The notes: generated by a model from the letters alone, not told the origin. DNA of 48,892 bases from SVQP01 sp045587385 (GCA_045587385.1 JAZNCE010000036.1:1-48892); one strand, 5' to 3'. Counted from the first letter of the stretch, positions 39,808 to 48,892 are shown. Translations and numbers: made by a program.

Positions 39808-41310
39808 ATGGCATACTTTTATCCCGAAGCGTCTCATACTTTTAATGAATATTTGTTAGTTCCCGGTTATTCGGGCCCCGATTGCATTCCCGCCAACGTT
39901 TCTCTGCGCACCCCTCTGGTGCGCTACAGAAAGGGTGAGCAGCCCGCCATCGCCATGAACATTCCCATGGTGTCCGCAATCATGCAGTCGGTTTCCGGCG
40001 ATAAGCTGGCAGTTGCACTTGCAAAGGAGGGCGGCGTATCCTTCATTTACGGTGCGCAGACCATTGAAAACGAGGCAGCCATGGTTGCCCGCGTCAAGGG
40101 TCACAAGGCAGGCTTTGTCCGCAGCGACTCCAACATCCGTCCTGATCAGACCCTTGCAGACGTGTTAGCTCTCAAGGAAAAGACCGGTCACTCCACCGTT
40201 GCCGTCACCGATGACGGCACAAACACCGGTAAGCTGCTGGGTATCGTGACCGGCAGAGATTACCGCGTCAGCCGCATGTCTCCCGATCTCAAGGTCGAGG
40301 AATTCATGACCCCTCTTGCAAAGCTGATCACCGCACCCGAGGGCACGACGCTCAAGGCTGCAAACGATATCATCTGGGATCACAAGCTCAACTCCCTGCC
40401 CATCGTGGATAAGGAAGGCAAGCTCGTAGCATTCGTATTCCGCAAGGACTACGATACCCACAAGCAGAACCCGAACGAGCTGCTGGACGCACAGAAGAGA
40501 TACGTGGTAGGCGCAGGTATCAACACCCGTGACTACGCACAAAGAGTTCCCGCGCTGGTCGAGGCGGGTGCTGACGTGCTGTGCATCGACTCCTCCGAGG
40601 GCTTCTCCGCTTGGCAGCAGCAGACCATCGCTTGGATCCGTGAGAATTACGGTGAGAGCGTCAAGGTCGGTGCAGGTAACGTGGTTGACCGCGAGGGCTT
40701 CCGCTTCCTTGCTGATTGCGGTGCGGACTTTATCAAGGTCGGTATCGGCGGCGGTTCGATCTGTATCACCCGTGAGACCAAGGGCATCGGTCGCGGCCAG
40801 GCAACTGCGCTGATCGAGGTTTGCAAGGCGCGTGACGAGTATTTTGAAGAAACCGGTATTTACGTACCCGTTTGCTCGGACGGCGGTATCGTACACGACC
40901 ACCACATTACGCTCGCTCTTGCTATGGGTGCTGACTTTGTGATGCTTGGCAGATACTTCGCAAGATTTGAGGAATCCCCCAGCGCAAAGGTCAACGTGGG
41001 CGGCACGCTCATGAAGGAGTATTGGGGCGAGGGCTCTAACCGCGCACGTAACTGGCAGAGATACGACCTGGGCGGTGCAACCAAGCTGTCCTTTGAAGAG
41101 GGCGTTGATTCTTACGTGCCTTACGCAGGTAAGCTGTCCGATAACGTACAGACTACCTTGTACAAGGTCAAGTCCACCATGTGCAACTGCGGTGCTCTGA
41201 CCATTCCCGAGCTGCAGCAGAAGGCAAAGCTGACGCTGGTATCCTCTACCAGTATCGTTGAGGGCGGCGCACACGACGTTGTGGTCAAGACCTCCAACAA
41301 GCAAGTTTAA
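39808..41310 (+). CDS. guaB: IMP dehydrogenase
   Basis: A 500-residue IMPDH that commits IMP to GMP synthesis. A barrel start (FNEYLLVPGYS), two CBS motifs between about 100 and 210, and the active-site loop GGGSICITRETKG with Cys319 are present. The loop reads CIT where many bacterial enzymes have CTT. The YWGEGSNRARNW flap and the C-terminal half are also seen and fit the subgroup resembling protozoan and some Clostridia enzymes. AAGGAGG precedes the ATG; 20 bp after purL and 21 bp before fhs. Confidence 0.95.
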   Translation: MAYFYPEASHTFNEYLLVPGYSGPDCIPANVSLRTPLVRYRKGEQPAIAMNIPMVSAIMQSVSGDKLAVALAKEGGVSFIYGAQTIENEAAMVARVKGHKAGFVRSDSNIRPDQTLADVLALKEKTGHSTVAVTDDGTNTGKLLGIVTGRDYRVSRMSPDLKVEEFMTPLAKLITAPEGTTLKAANDIIWDHKLNSLPIVDKEGKLVAFVFRKDYDTHKQNPNELLDAQKRYVVGAGINTRDYAQRVPALVEAGADVLCIDSSEGFSAWQQQTIAWIRENYGESVKVGAGNVVDREGFRFLADCGADFIKVGIGGGSICITRETKGIGRGQATALIEVCKARDEYFEETGIYVPVCSDGGIVHDHHITLALAMGADFVMLGRYFARFEESPSAKVNVGGTLMKEYWGEGSNRARNWQRYDLGGATKLSFEEGVDSYVPYAGKLSDNVQTTLYKVKSTMCNCGALTIPELQQKAKLTLVSSTSIVEGGAHDVVVKTSNKQV

Positions 41311-41331
41311 TGATTAAGGAGAAATACTGAT

Positions 41332-43008
41332 ATGATGACAGATATTGAAATTGCCCAGAGCGTCAAAATGCAGCCCATTACCGAGGTTGCCAAGACCGCA
41401 GGTATTCCTGAGGAATACCTGGAGCAGTACGGCAGATATAAGGCAAAGGTGGATTACACCGCGCTGATGAACGGCTTTGCACAAAAGAAGGACGGCAAGC
41501 TGATCCTTGTTACCGCAATCACCCCCACCCCCGCAGGTGAGGGTAAGACCACCACTACCATTGGTCTGGCAGACGGTATGCGCAAGATCGGCAAAAACGT
41601 CATGGTTGCGCTGCGTGAGCCCTCTCTGGGTCCCGTGTTCGGCGTTAAGGGCGGTGCTGCAGGCGGCGGCTGGGCACAGGTCGTGCCCATGGAGGATATC
41701 AACCTGCACTTTACGGGTGACTTCCACGCCATCGGTGCTGCAAACAACCTGCTGGCAGCTATGCTTGACAACCACATTTATCAGGGCAACGCGCTGAACA
41801 TCGACCCCAGACGCATTACCTGGAAGAGATGCGTGGATATGAACGACCGTCAGCTGCGTTTCGTTGTGGACGGCCTTGGCGGCAGAGTCAACGGCACGCC
41901 CAGAGAGGATGGCTACGATATTACCGTTGCATCCGAGATCATGGCTGTCTTCTGCCTGGCTTCCTCTATCGAGGATCTCAAGGAAAGACTTTCCCGCATC
42001 ATCGTTGCATATACCTATGATCAGAAGCCCGTTACCGCAGGTGACCTTAAGGCTGTGGGTGCAATGGCAGCTCTGCTCAAGGATGCTATCAAGCCCAACC
42101 TCGTGCAGACCCTGGAGGGCACGCCCGCGCTGGTGCACGGCGGTCCTTTCGCAAATATTGCGCACGGCTGTAACTCCATCATGGCAACCAAGCTGGCTAT
42201 GAAGCTGGGTGACTATACCGTTACCGAGGCAGGCTTTGGTGCAGATCTGGGTGCGGAGAAGTTCCTGGATATCAAGTGCCGTATGGCAGGCCTGACCCCC
42301 GATGCAGTTGTCGTCGTTGCCACCATTCGCGCACTCAAGATGCACGGCGGTCTGGCAAAGACCGAGTTGGGTACGGAGAATCTTGAAGCGCTTGGTAAGG
42401 GTCTTCCTAACCTGCTTCGTCACGTTTCCAACATCAAGAACGTATATAAGCTGCCTTGCGTGGTAGCTGTCAACCGTTTCCCCACCGATACCGATGCAGA
42501 GGTTGAGGAGATCATCCGCAAGTGCCAGGAGCTTGGCGTAAACGTGGTGCTTTCCGAGGTTTGGGCAAAGGGCGGCGAAGGCGGCGTGGCTCTTGCTACC
42601 GAGGTTGTCAGACTGTGCGAAGAGGAGCAGGGTGATTTCACCTTCTCTTACGAGCTGGACGGCAGCATTCAGGATAAGATCGAGGCTGTGGTCAAGAAGG
42701 TATACGGAGGCGCAGGTGTTTCCATTCTGCCCGCAGCGCAGAAGCAGATCGCAGAGCTGAGTGCACTTGGCTTTGACAAGTGCCCCATCTGCGTTGCAAA
42801 GACGCAGTATTCCTTCTCGGATGACATGACCAAGCTGGGCGCACCCGAGGGCTTTACCGTGACGGTCAAGAACGTCAAGGTATCCGCAGGCGCAGGCTTT
42901 GTCGTTGTACTGACGGGTGACATTATGACCATGCCGGGTCTGCCCAAGGTTCCCGCGGCTGAAAAGATCGACGTGGACGCAAACGGCACCATCACCGGTT
43001 TGTTCTAA
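41332..43008 (+). CDS. fhs: Formate-tetrahydrofolate ligase
   Basis: A 558-residue Fhs, which makes 10-formyl-THF from formate, THF and ATP. The P-loop TPTPAGEGKTT is at 64-74, followed by LREPSLGPVFGVKGGAAGGGWAQVVPM-type signature and DFHAIGAANNLLAA. It ends the purine operon and supplies the cofactor used by PurN and the AICAR transformylase encoded upstream. Two adjacent ATGs are possible; the first has AAGGAG at 10 nt and is chosen. A strong terminator follows. Confidence 0.97.
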   Translation: MMTDIEIAQSVKMQPITEVAKTAGIPEEYLEQYGRYKAKVDYTALMNGFAQKKDGKLILVTAITPTPAGEGKTTTTIGLADGMRKIGKNVMVALREPSLGPVFGVKGGAAGGGWAQVVPMEDINLHFTGDFHAIGAANNLLAAMLDNHIYQGNALNIDPRRITWKRCVDMNDRQLRFVVDGLGGRVNGTPREDGYDITVASEIMAVFCLASSIEDLKERLSRIIVAYTYDQKPVTAGDLKAVGAMAALLKDAIKPNLVQTLEGTPALVHGGPFANIAHGCNSIMATKLAMKLGDYTVTEAGFGADLGAEKFLDIKCRMAGLTPDAVVVVATIRALKMHGGLAKTELGTENLEALGKGLPNLLRHVSNIKNVYKLPCVVAVNRFPTDTDAEVEEIIRKCQELGVNVVLSEVWAKGGEGGVALATEVVRLCEEEQGDFTFSYELDGSIQDKIEAVVKKVYGGAGVSILPAAQKQIAELSALGFDKCPICVAKTQYSFSDDMTKLGAPEGFTVTVKNVKVSAGAGFVVVLTGDIMTMPGLPKVPAAEKIDVDANGTITGLF

Positions 43009-43025
43009 ACCATTATAATAATGTA

Positions 43026-43062
43026 GAAAACAGCGCACCCATACGGGTGCGCTGTTTCTGTT
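43026..43062 (+). terminator. Terminator of the purine operon
   Basis: Perfect 13-bp stem AAACAGCGCACCC/GGGTGCGCTGTTT with an ATAC loop, then a T-rich tail, 20 bp after the fhs stop. Confidence 0.9.
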
Positions 43063-43063
43063 G

Positions 43064-43205
43064 GAAAGTTTTTGATCGACCTTTTTTCAAAAAGGTCGCA
43101 GGGACTTGGGGCAGCGCCCCGAGTCGCGCCCGCAGGCGCGAAACTTCTCAAACGGCATTTCTTTTGGTTCTTTTCTTTGTGCCAGCGGTATCAAAGAAAA
43201 GAACG
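43064..43205 (+). repeat. Solo half of the 3760-4066 element
   Basis: It begins with the same GAAAGTTTTTGATCGACC arm and keeps the GACC-T-run/A-run-GGTC hairpin, the CTTGGGGC..GCCCCGAG and GCGCC/GGCGC hairpins and the TTTCTTTTGGTTCTTTTC stretch of the left half at 3760. The mirrored right half is absent, which shows that the half is an independent unit. Confidence 0.7.
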
Positions 43206-43238
43206 AAAACGGTTTTCTCACATAATATCCCAAGTTAT

Positions 43239-43420
43239 GCGGGCGATCGCTGATCGCCCCTACATTTCGTGGAGTGAAAAGAACGGATAAAATTTGTTCA
43301 GTGCAAAAATAAACGTTTGTAGGGGAGGATATTATCCTCCCGCCACCGTCAGACATTAGTATTTACACCCAAGCGCAATATCGATGCGTTCGCGGGCGGG
43401 AGGATGATATCCTCCCCTAC
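43239..43420. repeat. Three REP-like palindromes downstream of the purine operon
   Basis: An inverted copy at 43239-43263 (GCGGGCGATC to CCCCTAC), a forward copy at 43319-43344 (GTAGGGGAGGATA to CCTCCCGCC) and an inverted copy at 43395-43420. The last two are near-perfect inverted repeats of each other 50 bp apart, a REPIN-like pair. There is no gene in 43063-43494. Confidence 0.65.
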
Positions 43421-43448
43421 ACATTTTTTGGCACAAACATATCTACAC

Positions 43449-43478
43449 AAAAAGACCGCCCGCAGGCGATCTTTTCTA
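43449..43478 (-). terminator. Terminator of the ECF S-component gene
   Basis: On the minus strand, AAAAGATCGCC, short loop, GGGCGGTCTTTTT (one G-U pair), 17 bp after the stop codon. Confidence 0.75.
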
Positions 43479-43494
43479 CAATATTATTTAATGT

Positions 43495-44115
43495 TTACAC
43501 CAACTTACTCTTCTTGACCGCTTCAATGATTCTGACAGCCGAGGGGGCAAGCACGATATTGATGATCAGCTCAATGATGAAATTGACGATCGCTATGCCG
43601 ATGATCAGCAGTGCCGTGACAAACACGCCACCGGTTTTGTCGGCATCCGCCAACCAAGTGCCTTGGAAAATGGTCATCATACCGATGATATAGATGGTGG
43701 TATTGGTCAAAGGGGCAAGAATCGCCGCCGAGAATACTGCGGGATACATCTTTTGCTTTTTCTTGAACGGAATCGCAATCGCGCCTGCGACTGCGCCCGC
43801 TGCCGCACCCTTGACAAGCACCAAAAAGATGGTGCCCACTGCGCTGAACTGCAACGATTGCAGGGTAACGGGATCAAAGCCGGTAAAGCCTGTAATCAAA
43901 ACGATCACGCCAAACGAAAATCCGAGAATAGCGCCCGCCAAGGGGCCGAACAGTACTGCGCCCACTACGATGGGCACCAGTGTCAAGGTAATGCTGACGG
44001 GCAGAGCCACCATTTTACTGAATACGGTAGCAAGAATTTGCAGAACGGCAATCAGCGCGATCAGCATGGCTATCTGCGCCAATCGGAGCGTACGTTTTTT
44101 AGAGTTGGACTGCAT
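43495..44115 (-). CDS. ECF transporter S component
   Basis: A 206-residue membrane protein with six helices, the layout of substrate-binding S components of energy-coupling-factor vitamin transporters. The RLAQIAMLIALIAVLQILA start is typical: a basic N-terminus followed by the first helix with the A-rich coupling motif. AGGAGGT precedes the ATG. The ATPase and T subunits are not adjacent, so it is probably a group II component sharing a module encoded elsewhere. Vitamin specificity cannot be read; a folate precursor would suit the neighbouring operon, but this is speculation. Confidence 0.82.
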   Translation of the reverse strand: MQSNSKKRTLRLAQIAMLIALIAVLQILATVFSKMVALPVSITLTLVPIVVGAVLFGPLAGAILGFSFGVIVLITGFTGFDPVTLQSLQFSAVGTIFLVLVKGAAAGAVAGAIAIPFKKKQKMYPAVFSAAILAPLTNTTIYIIGMMTIFQGTWLADADKTGGVFVTALLIIGIAIVNFIIELIINIVLAPSAVRIIEAVKKSKLV

Positions 44116-44151
44116 TGTCTGTACCTCCTTGGGGGATTTTTACAACATAAT

Positions 44152-44180
44152 ATTATAGCAAAAACACCGTATTCTGTCAA
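44152..44180 (-). promoter_or_regulatory. Promoter of the ECF S-component gene
   Basis: Minus-strand TTGACA (44180-44175), 17-bp spacer, TATAAT (44157-44152). The leader is only about 30 nt, so no riboswitch fits. Confidence 0.85.
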
Positions 44181-44240
44181 GTGCCGTGCGGCAAAAGGTG
44201 CTTGGGCTGCGCAAAATTAATGTTTTTCGATAAATTTCGA

Positions 44241-44269
44241 TTGACAAGCACGTGGGCGTATGCTATAAT
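44241..44269 (+). promoter_or_regulatory. Promoter of the Cro-type regulator and M14 gene
   Basis: TTGACA (44241-44246), 17-bp spacer, TATAAT (44264-44269): full consensus, divergent from the S-component promoter. Confidence 0.88.
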
Positions 44270-44298
44270 ATAATAAATGTAGAAAAACGGAGGGCTAT

Positions 44299-44511
44299 AT
44301 GGCTATCATCGTCAGACTGGACCGCGTCATGGCGGACAGGAAAATACAGCTTGGCGTGCTTGCCGAGCGCGTGGGCATCTCGCCCGTCAATCTTTCCAAG
44401 CTCAAAAACGGGCACGCAAGCGCGGTGCGCTTTTCCACTCTGGAGGCAATTTGCCGTGAGCTTGATTGCTGCCCCGGCGATATCTTGGAATATCGGGAGG
44501 ACAAGGCATGA
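44299..44511 (+). CDS. Small Cro/CI-type helix-turn-helix regulator
   Basis: A 70-residue single-domain DNA-binding protein of the short XRE type (YozG-like). The helix-turn-helix is about residues 18-40 (LGVLAERVGISPVNLSKLKNG), followed by FSTLEAICRELDCCPGDILEY, the usual ending. It has no ligand domain. GGAGGG precedes the ATG. Its stop overlaps the start of the M14 lipoprotein gene (ATGA), so the two are co-translated. It may autoregulate or act elsewhere; no operator palindrome is obvious. Confidence 0.9.
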   Translation: MAIIVRLDRVMADRKIQLGVLAERVGISPVNLSKLKNGHASAVRFSTLEAICRELDCCPGDILEYREDKA

Positions 44512-45719
44512 CGCACGCGTTTAAAAATTGGTGCTGCGGCATGCTGATCCTTTTGCTGGCTGTGAGCGCGGCAGCGTGTGACGTCTTGCCCGATATGCCG
44601 GATCAAACGACCGCTCCCGTTACGACGGAGCAGACCACCGCCCCGGAGGAGAGCGGGGAAGTGCCCGATGGCACCGAGCAATCGGGGGCGGATACCGAGC
44701 CGCCCGCAACCCAGGCACCGACGACCGAGCAGACCACAGAGGAACGGGGCGATCCCGAGGAAGGTATCGTTGCTCCGAGCGACCTTGGCTATACGTATCC
44801 CGATCTGGTCGAGGATCTTGCTGCGCTGGAGGATGCGTACGGTGCGTATTTTACCTACGAGAGCATCGGCAAGAGCGTGGACGGCAGAGAGATATACGCC
44901 TGCGTGGTGGGAAATCCCGATGCGGAGAATCAATATCTCCTCAGCGGCGGCATTCACGGCAAGGAATATCTGAGCAGCCTTGTGGTCATGAAGCAGATGG
45001 AATACTATCTTTCGAGCCGCGAGAAGGGCGGCTATAACGGCATGCAGTATGCAGAGCTGCTGGATACGCACGCGTTTTACGTGCTGCCTATGATCAATCC
45101 GGACGGCATCATGCTTGCGCTTTGCGGCATCGAGTCTATGCAAACGCCCGAGGTAAGAGCGACGGTGGAAAAAATATATGCGGACAATCTGCGTGACGGG
45201 CTGACTTCCTCGGATGATATCAACGTGTACCTTGCGTATAACTGGAAGGCAAACGCCAACGGCGTGGATCTCAACCGCAATTTTGCGCTTTCCAATTGGG
45301 CGGACGTCAGAACCGGCATCCTTGCTCCCTGCTACCGCAATTATAAGGGGCCGCGCGCTGCTTCCGAGCCGGAAACGCAGGCGGTCAGCGCGTACGTGGA
45401 GAGCCTGGGAGAGATCAAAGCCCTGCTCGCTTACCATACGGCGGGGCAGGTCGTGTACTGGGATTGCGGCATGACGGGAGGCGTGCGACAGCAGACCTTG
45501 GATCTTGCTAAGGCGGTGTGCGAGCATACCGGCTATAAGCTGATCTACGATAAGCATCTGGATGCCTCGCTCAACGACTGGGTCACGCTGGAGAAGGGTA
45601 TTCCCTCGGTCACGATCGAGCTTGCAAACGTCATATACCCCATGCCCACAAGCGAGCTGGAGGACGCGTTTGCACAGACAAAAGAGCTGTGGATCGTGGC
45701 TGCACAGCAATTTGGTTAA
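44508..45719 (+). CDS. Lipoprotein M14 family zinc carboxypeptidase
   Basis: A 403-residue secreted lipoprotein. A type II signal peptide ends at SAAAC with lipidated Cys24. A Thr/Glu/Pro-rich linker runs to about residue 85. The M14 domain follows: zinc motif HGKE (His140, Glu143), NPDG, DLNRNF, the YHTAG third-ligand His and the catalytic Glu371 in TIELAN. It should trim peptides or cell-wall stem peptides outside the membrane. GGGAGG precedes the ATG, which overlaps the regulator's stop. The linker resembles the acidic region of SecE in this genome. Confidence 0.92.
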   Translation: MTHAFKNWCCGMLILLLAVSAAACDVLPDMPDQTTAPVTTEQTTAPEESGEVPDGTEQSGADTEPPATQAPTTEQTTEERGDPEEGIVAPSDLGYTYPDLVEDLAALEDAYGAYFTYESIGKSVDGREIYACVVGNPDAENQYLLSGGIHGKEYLSSLVVMKQMEYYLSSREKGGYNGMQYAELLDTHAFYVLPMINPDGIMLALCGIESMQTPEVRATVEKIYADNLRDGLTSSDDINVYLAYNWKANANGVDLNRNFALSNWADVRTGILAPCYRNYKGPRAASEPETQAVSAYVESLGEIKALLAYHTAGQVVYWDCGMTGGVRQQTLDLAKAVCEHTGYKLIYDKHLDASLNDWVTLEKGIPSVTIELANVIYPMPTSELEDAFAQTKELWIVAAQQFG

Positions 45720-45728
45720 AATATACAA

Positions 45729-45766
45729 ATGGCGATTTGCTTAAATGTGCAAATCGCCATATTTTG
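45729..45766 (+). terminator. Terminator after M14 gene
   Basis: ATGGCGATTTGC/GCAAATCGCCAT, 8-nt loop, then ATTTTG. Confidence 0.75.
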
Positions 45767-45808
45767 CACAAAGCAGCAAGATATGACCGCTTAATACCCA
45801 TGAATGTC

Positions 45809-45837
45809 TTGAAAGTTCGCACTTTTTGTCTTATAAT
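45809..45837 (+). promoter_or_regulatory. Promoter of the isomerase-oxidoreductase operon
   Basis: TTGAAA (45809-45814), 17-bp spacer, TATAAT (45832-45837), about 45 nt before the start codon. Confidence 0.75.
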
Positions 45838-45880
45838 TAAGAAAAAATGGGGTGTTAATGCCCCCAAGTGGAGGTGCACT

Positions 45881-46699
45881 ATGGCATTACCGGTAGCGGT
45901 ACAGGTGTATTCGGTCAGAGATGACGCTGCGGCGGACTTCCCGGGTACGCTTAAAAAGATCAAGGAAATGGGTTATGACGGCGTGGAATTTGCGGGGCTT
46001 TACGGCTATGCACCCGCCGAGATCAAGAAAATGTGTGAGGAAATCGGACTTGTGCCGATCTCTGCGCACGTTCCGTATTATGAAATGCTGGCTGATCCCG
46101 CGGGCGTGCTGGGTCAGTATGCCGAGATCGGCTGCAAGTTCGTTGCCATTCCTTATCTGACGCCCGAGTGCCGTCCCGGCACAGAGGGCTTTGCGGACGT
46201 TGTCAGGAATGCGCTCGCGCTCGGCAAGGTGGCAAAGGAGCTGGGCATGCAGATGCTGTATCACAATCACGACTTTGAATTTGATAAGATCGACGGCAAG
46301 TACGCGCTGGACGTGCTGTACGATACAGTTCCCGCAGAGTATCTGCAGACCGAGCTGGATTGCTGCTGGGTCAAGGTCGGCGGTGAGGATCCTGCAGGCT
46401 ATATTACCAAGTACAGCGGCAGAGCACCCGTGGTGCACTTGAAGGACTACGTTGGCGGCAAGTCGGATAACATGTACGAGCTGATCGGCATCGAGTCCGA
46501 GAAGAAGGAAGAGCAAGTCAAGGCGTTTGAGTTCCGTCCCGTGGGATCGGGCTGTCAGGATTTTCCCGGCATTCTCGCGGCTTCCGAGGCTGCAGGCGCA
46601 CAGTGGGTGGTCGTCGAGCAGGATCAGCCCTCCATGGGTCTTTCGCCCCTTGAGAGCATCGAAAAGAGCAGAAACTATTTGCGCACGCTGGGTTATTGA
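45881..46699 (+). CDS. Sugar phosphate isomerase/epimerase (xylose isomerase-like TIM barrel)
   Basis: A 272-residue protein of the AP-endonuclease-2/xylose-isomerase-like TIM-barrel family. VQVYSVRDDAAADFPGTLKKIKEMGYDGVEF is the standard opening (6-36); ISAHVPY, LYHNHDFEF, ELDCCWVKVGG and VVHLKDY carry the usual metal ligands. The substrate is probably a sugar or inositol derivative. GGAGG precedes the ATG at 45881; the longer open frame overlaps the promoter. It is followed 48 bp later by an oxidoreductase gene, a common pairing in sugar catabolism. Confidence 0.9.
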   Translation: MALPVAVQVYSVRDDAAADFPGTLKKIKEMGYDGVEFAGLYGYAPAEIKKMCEEIGLVPISAHVPYYEMLADPAGVLGQYAEIGCKFVAIPYLTPECRPGTEGFADVVRNALALGKVAKELGMQMLYHNHDFEFDKIDGKYALDVLYDTVPAEYLQTELDCCWVKVGGEDPAGYITKYSGRAPVVHLKDYVGGKSDNMYELIGIESEKKEEQVKAFEFRPVGSGCQDFPGILAASEAAGAQWVVVEQDQPSMGLSPLESIEKSRNYLRTLGY

Positions 46700-46747
46700 G
46701 CGGCGTACCGAAAACATATACTATTATATTAAACGGAGGATATTACC

Positions 46748-47914
46748 ATGGCTGAAAAAATGGATGCAAAGCTGGATTACAGTAACCAGAAAAACGAGGT
46801 CGTTATCGACACCAACAGAAAGCTGAGAATCGGTATCATCGGTTGCGGCTGGATCGCAGGTGCTCACCTTGCTTCTTATAAGAAGATGCCCGACGTTGAA
46901 ATTGTAGCGGGCTGCGACCTGATCCCCGGTAAGGCTGCTAAGTTCTTCAAGGACGGCGGCGTTGAGGGCGTTAAGACTGATTACGCTTCCCATAAGGAAA
47001 TGCTGGACGATGAGAGCCTGCAGCTGGATGCAGTATCCATCTGCACCTACAACCGTCAGCACGCAGAGCCCGCTATTTACGCACTGAAGAAGGGCGTGAA
47101 CGTCATGCTGGAAAAGCCCTTTACCGTTACGCTGGACGAGGCAATAGAGGTTATGAAGGCAGAGAAGGAGAGCGGTAAGGTTCTCTCCATCGGCTTCCAG
47201 CCCAGACTGGACGCTAACATGCAGATGATCAAGAAGATCGTTGAGAGCGGTGAACTTGGTCAGGTTTACTACATTCAGACCGGCGGCGGCAGACGCAGAG
47301 GTATCCCCACCCCCTTTGGCACTACCTTTATCGAGGACAAGACCGCAGGTCTGGGCGCACTGGCTGACATCGGCTGCTACTCGCTGGATATGGTGCTCAA
47401 CGCAGTTGGGTATCCCAAGCCTCTGACCGTTACCGGCTATAAGAGCGATTTCTTTGGTAAGGATCCCGCAACCTATCCCGGTCATCCCGAGTATGCGGAT
47501 CTGTTCGGCGTTGACGACTTCGCAGCTGCATTTGTCAGACTGGAAGGCGGCATTATTCTGGACTTCCGTATCGCGTGGGCAATGAACATCAATACCCCCG
47601 GTGATACCATCATTCTGGGTACTAAGGCAGGTCTGCGCATTCCTTCCACCGACTGCTGGAACGGCACGGTTGGCGGTCCTATGAAGATCTACAAGACCAT
47701 CGGCGGCGTCAACATGGAATATGAAGTACCGATCATCAATGACGGCGGCGATCTGTTTGATAAGAAGATCCGTTCCTTCCTGGATGCGGTCAAGTACAAT
47801 AAGCCCGCTCCCGTTCCGTCTTCTCAGATCATTTACAACCAGGCAATTCTGGACGGTATCGCTCGTTCCGCAAAGCTTGGCAAGGAAGTTAAGATCCAGG
47901 TTCCCAAGATCTGA
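46748..47914 (+). CDS. Gfo/Idh/MocA family oxidoreductase
   Basis: A 388-residue NAD(P)-dependent sugar dehydrogenase-like protein. The Rossmann motif GIIGCGWIAGAHLASY is near 29-44, the conserved EKPF near 120-123, and the second domain contains GFQPRLD and the ADIGCYSLDM segment with the catalytic-type His/Tyr region. GGAGG precedes the ATG. The pair with the upstream isomerase suggests oxidation and rearrangement of an inositol or keto-sugar; no transporter or regulator is adjacent to narrow it. A terminator follows. Confidence 0.93.
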   Translation: MAEKMDAKLDYSNQKNEVVIDTNRKLRIGIIGCGWIAGAHLASYKKMPDVEIVAGCDLIPGKAAKFFKDGGVEGVKTDYASHKEMLDDESLQLDAVSICTYNRQHAEPAIYALKKGVNVMLEKPFTVTLDEAIEVMKAEKESGKVLSIGFQPRLDANMQMIKKIVESGELGQVYYIQTGGGRRRGIPTPFGTTFIEDKTAGLGALADIGCYSLDMVLNAVGYPKPLTVTGYKSDFFGKDPATYPGHPEYADLFGVDDFAAAFVRLEGGIILDFRIAWAMNINTPGDTIILGTKAGLRIPSTDCWNGTVGGPMKIYKTIGGVNMEYEVPIINDGGDLFDKKIRSFLDAVKYNKPAPVPSSQIIYNQAILDGIARSAKLGKEVKIQVPKI

Positions 47915-47936
47915 GGCTGAAAATACCGCTTTGTGC

Positions 47937-47975
47937 AAAAGTGCCTAACGCAACCGCGTTGGGCACTTCATTTTG
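47937..47975 (+). terminator. Terminator of the isomerase-oxidoreductase operon
   Basis: AAGTGCCTAACGC/GCGTTGGGCACTT (one G-U pair), AACC loop, then a T-rich tail. Confidence 0.82.
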
Positions 47976-48009
47976 TCTAAATTTTTGGGAAAAATATTCA
48001 AAAAAGTGC

Positions 48010-48038
48010 TTGACAAATCGGAACAAATGTAGTATCAT
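48010..48038 (+). promoter_or_regulatory. rrn promoter P1
   Basis: TTGACA (48010-48015), 17-bp spacer, TATCAT (48033-48038), upstream of P2 and about 330 nt before the 16S rRNA. Confidence 0.75.
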
Positions 48039-48122
48039 ATTAACACTGCGCTGCACGCGGTGCGAACAAATAAGGCTGAGAAAAAGCTTGAAAAAATTTT
48101 TTAAGAAATTTTCAAAAACCTA

Positions 48123-48151
48123 TTGACAAACCAAAAACAGTGTGGTATAAT
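48123..48151 (+). promoter_or_regulatory. rrn promoter P2
   Basis: TTGACA (48123-48128), 17-bp spacer, TATAAT (48146-48151), preceded by an A/T-rich UP-like tract. The leader to 48370 holds a possible boxA-like TTCTTTGAAGA (48258-48268). Confidence 0.85.
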
Positions 48152-48370
48152 GTTCAAGCTGTCGCGGAAAACGCGGCGGAGACATTGGTCCTTGACAATT
48201 GAATAACAGAGAGAAGTACAAAGCAAATGTAAGTGCGAAAATACGAATCTCGAAAAATTCTTTGAAGAGTACAAAACTCAACTAAAGTAAATTTTAGGAA
48301 AAAGAAAAGCTAAGAGCAAATAAGCTCGAGTAAAGATTTTACACGGTCCGTAAGGATCGGTTAAATACAA

Positions 48371-48892
<522 letters not shown>

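Overview
The window looks like a chromosomal segment of a mid-GC Clostridia (Bacillota) bacterium, probably a gut-type lineage near Oscillospirales. The evidence is the Firmicutes-style rpmG-secE-nusG-rplK-rplA order, AGGAGG ribosome binding sites, TTGACA-17-TATAAT promoters (almost all with exactly 17-bp spacers) and the 5' third of a 16S rRNA at the right end. The finer taxonomic placement is inference. No phage, insertion sequence or CRISPR array is visible, but every long intergenic stretch holds repeats.

Layout. 1-200: a long hairpin. 201-701: cyclophilin. 876-3742: translation/export operon rpmG, an enlarged secE, nusG, rplK and rplA, closed by a terminator. 3760-4066: an inverted-repeat element. 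4074-7545 (minus): YbjQ-like protein, PHP-domain protein and two tandem acyltransferase-like paralogues. 8138-8899 (minus): membrane protein. 9165-11253 (minus): TetR regulator and ABC exporter with a visible operator. 11418-13316 (minus): M13 peptidase. 14216-14306 (minus): tRNA-Ser. 14515-16125: prfC. 16236-19368: a zinc-ribbon/SPFH/TPM cassette resembling Bacillus ydjI-ydjG-ydjH. 19704-20053: a small AT-rich membrane protein that appears frameshifted. 20156-23594 (minus): DUF6320-like protein, esterase-acyltransferase fusion and DUF559 nuclease-like protein. 24092-26007 (minus): ymdB and a CPBP protease. 26203-28084: asnA and a lipid kinase.

28174-43062 is a 15-kb purine operon that begins with a ZTP (pfl) riboswitch and its terminator. 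It runs purE, purF-like, purM, a formate/nitrite channel, purN, PurO-type IMP cyclohydrolase, stand-alone AICAR transformylase, purD, purL, guaB and fhs. ZTP/ZMP signals shortage of 10-formyl-tetrahydrofolate, and the operon contains the two formyl-transfer steps, the enzyme that charges folate with formate and a probable formate channel, so sensor and output fit. The PurF homologue lacks the catalytic glutaminase cysteine. To the right lie an ECF S-component (minus), a Cro-type regulator with an M14 lipoprotein peptidase, a sugar isomerase/oxidoreductase pair, and a ribosomal RNA operon with tandem promoters.

The most unusual material is non-coding: (i) arrays of short hairpins with different stem sequences joined by constant 7-nt linkers (694-791, 34630-34743, 23137-23212); (ii) at least a dozen palindromes with a GTAGGGG head and usually a CCCGC tail, often in inverted pairs, resembling REP/REPIN elements; (iii) three families of 300-450 bp elements with inverted-repeat ends.
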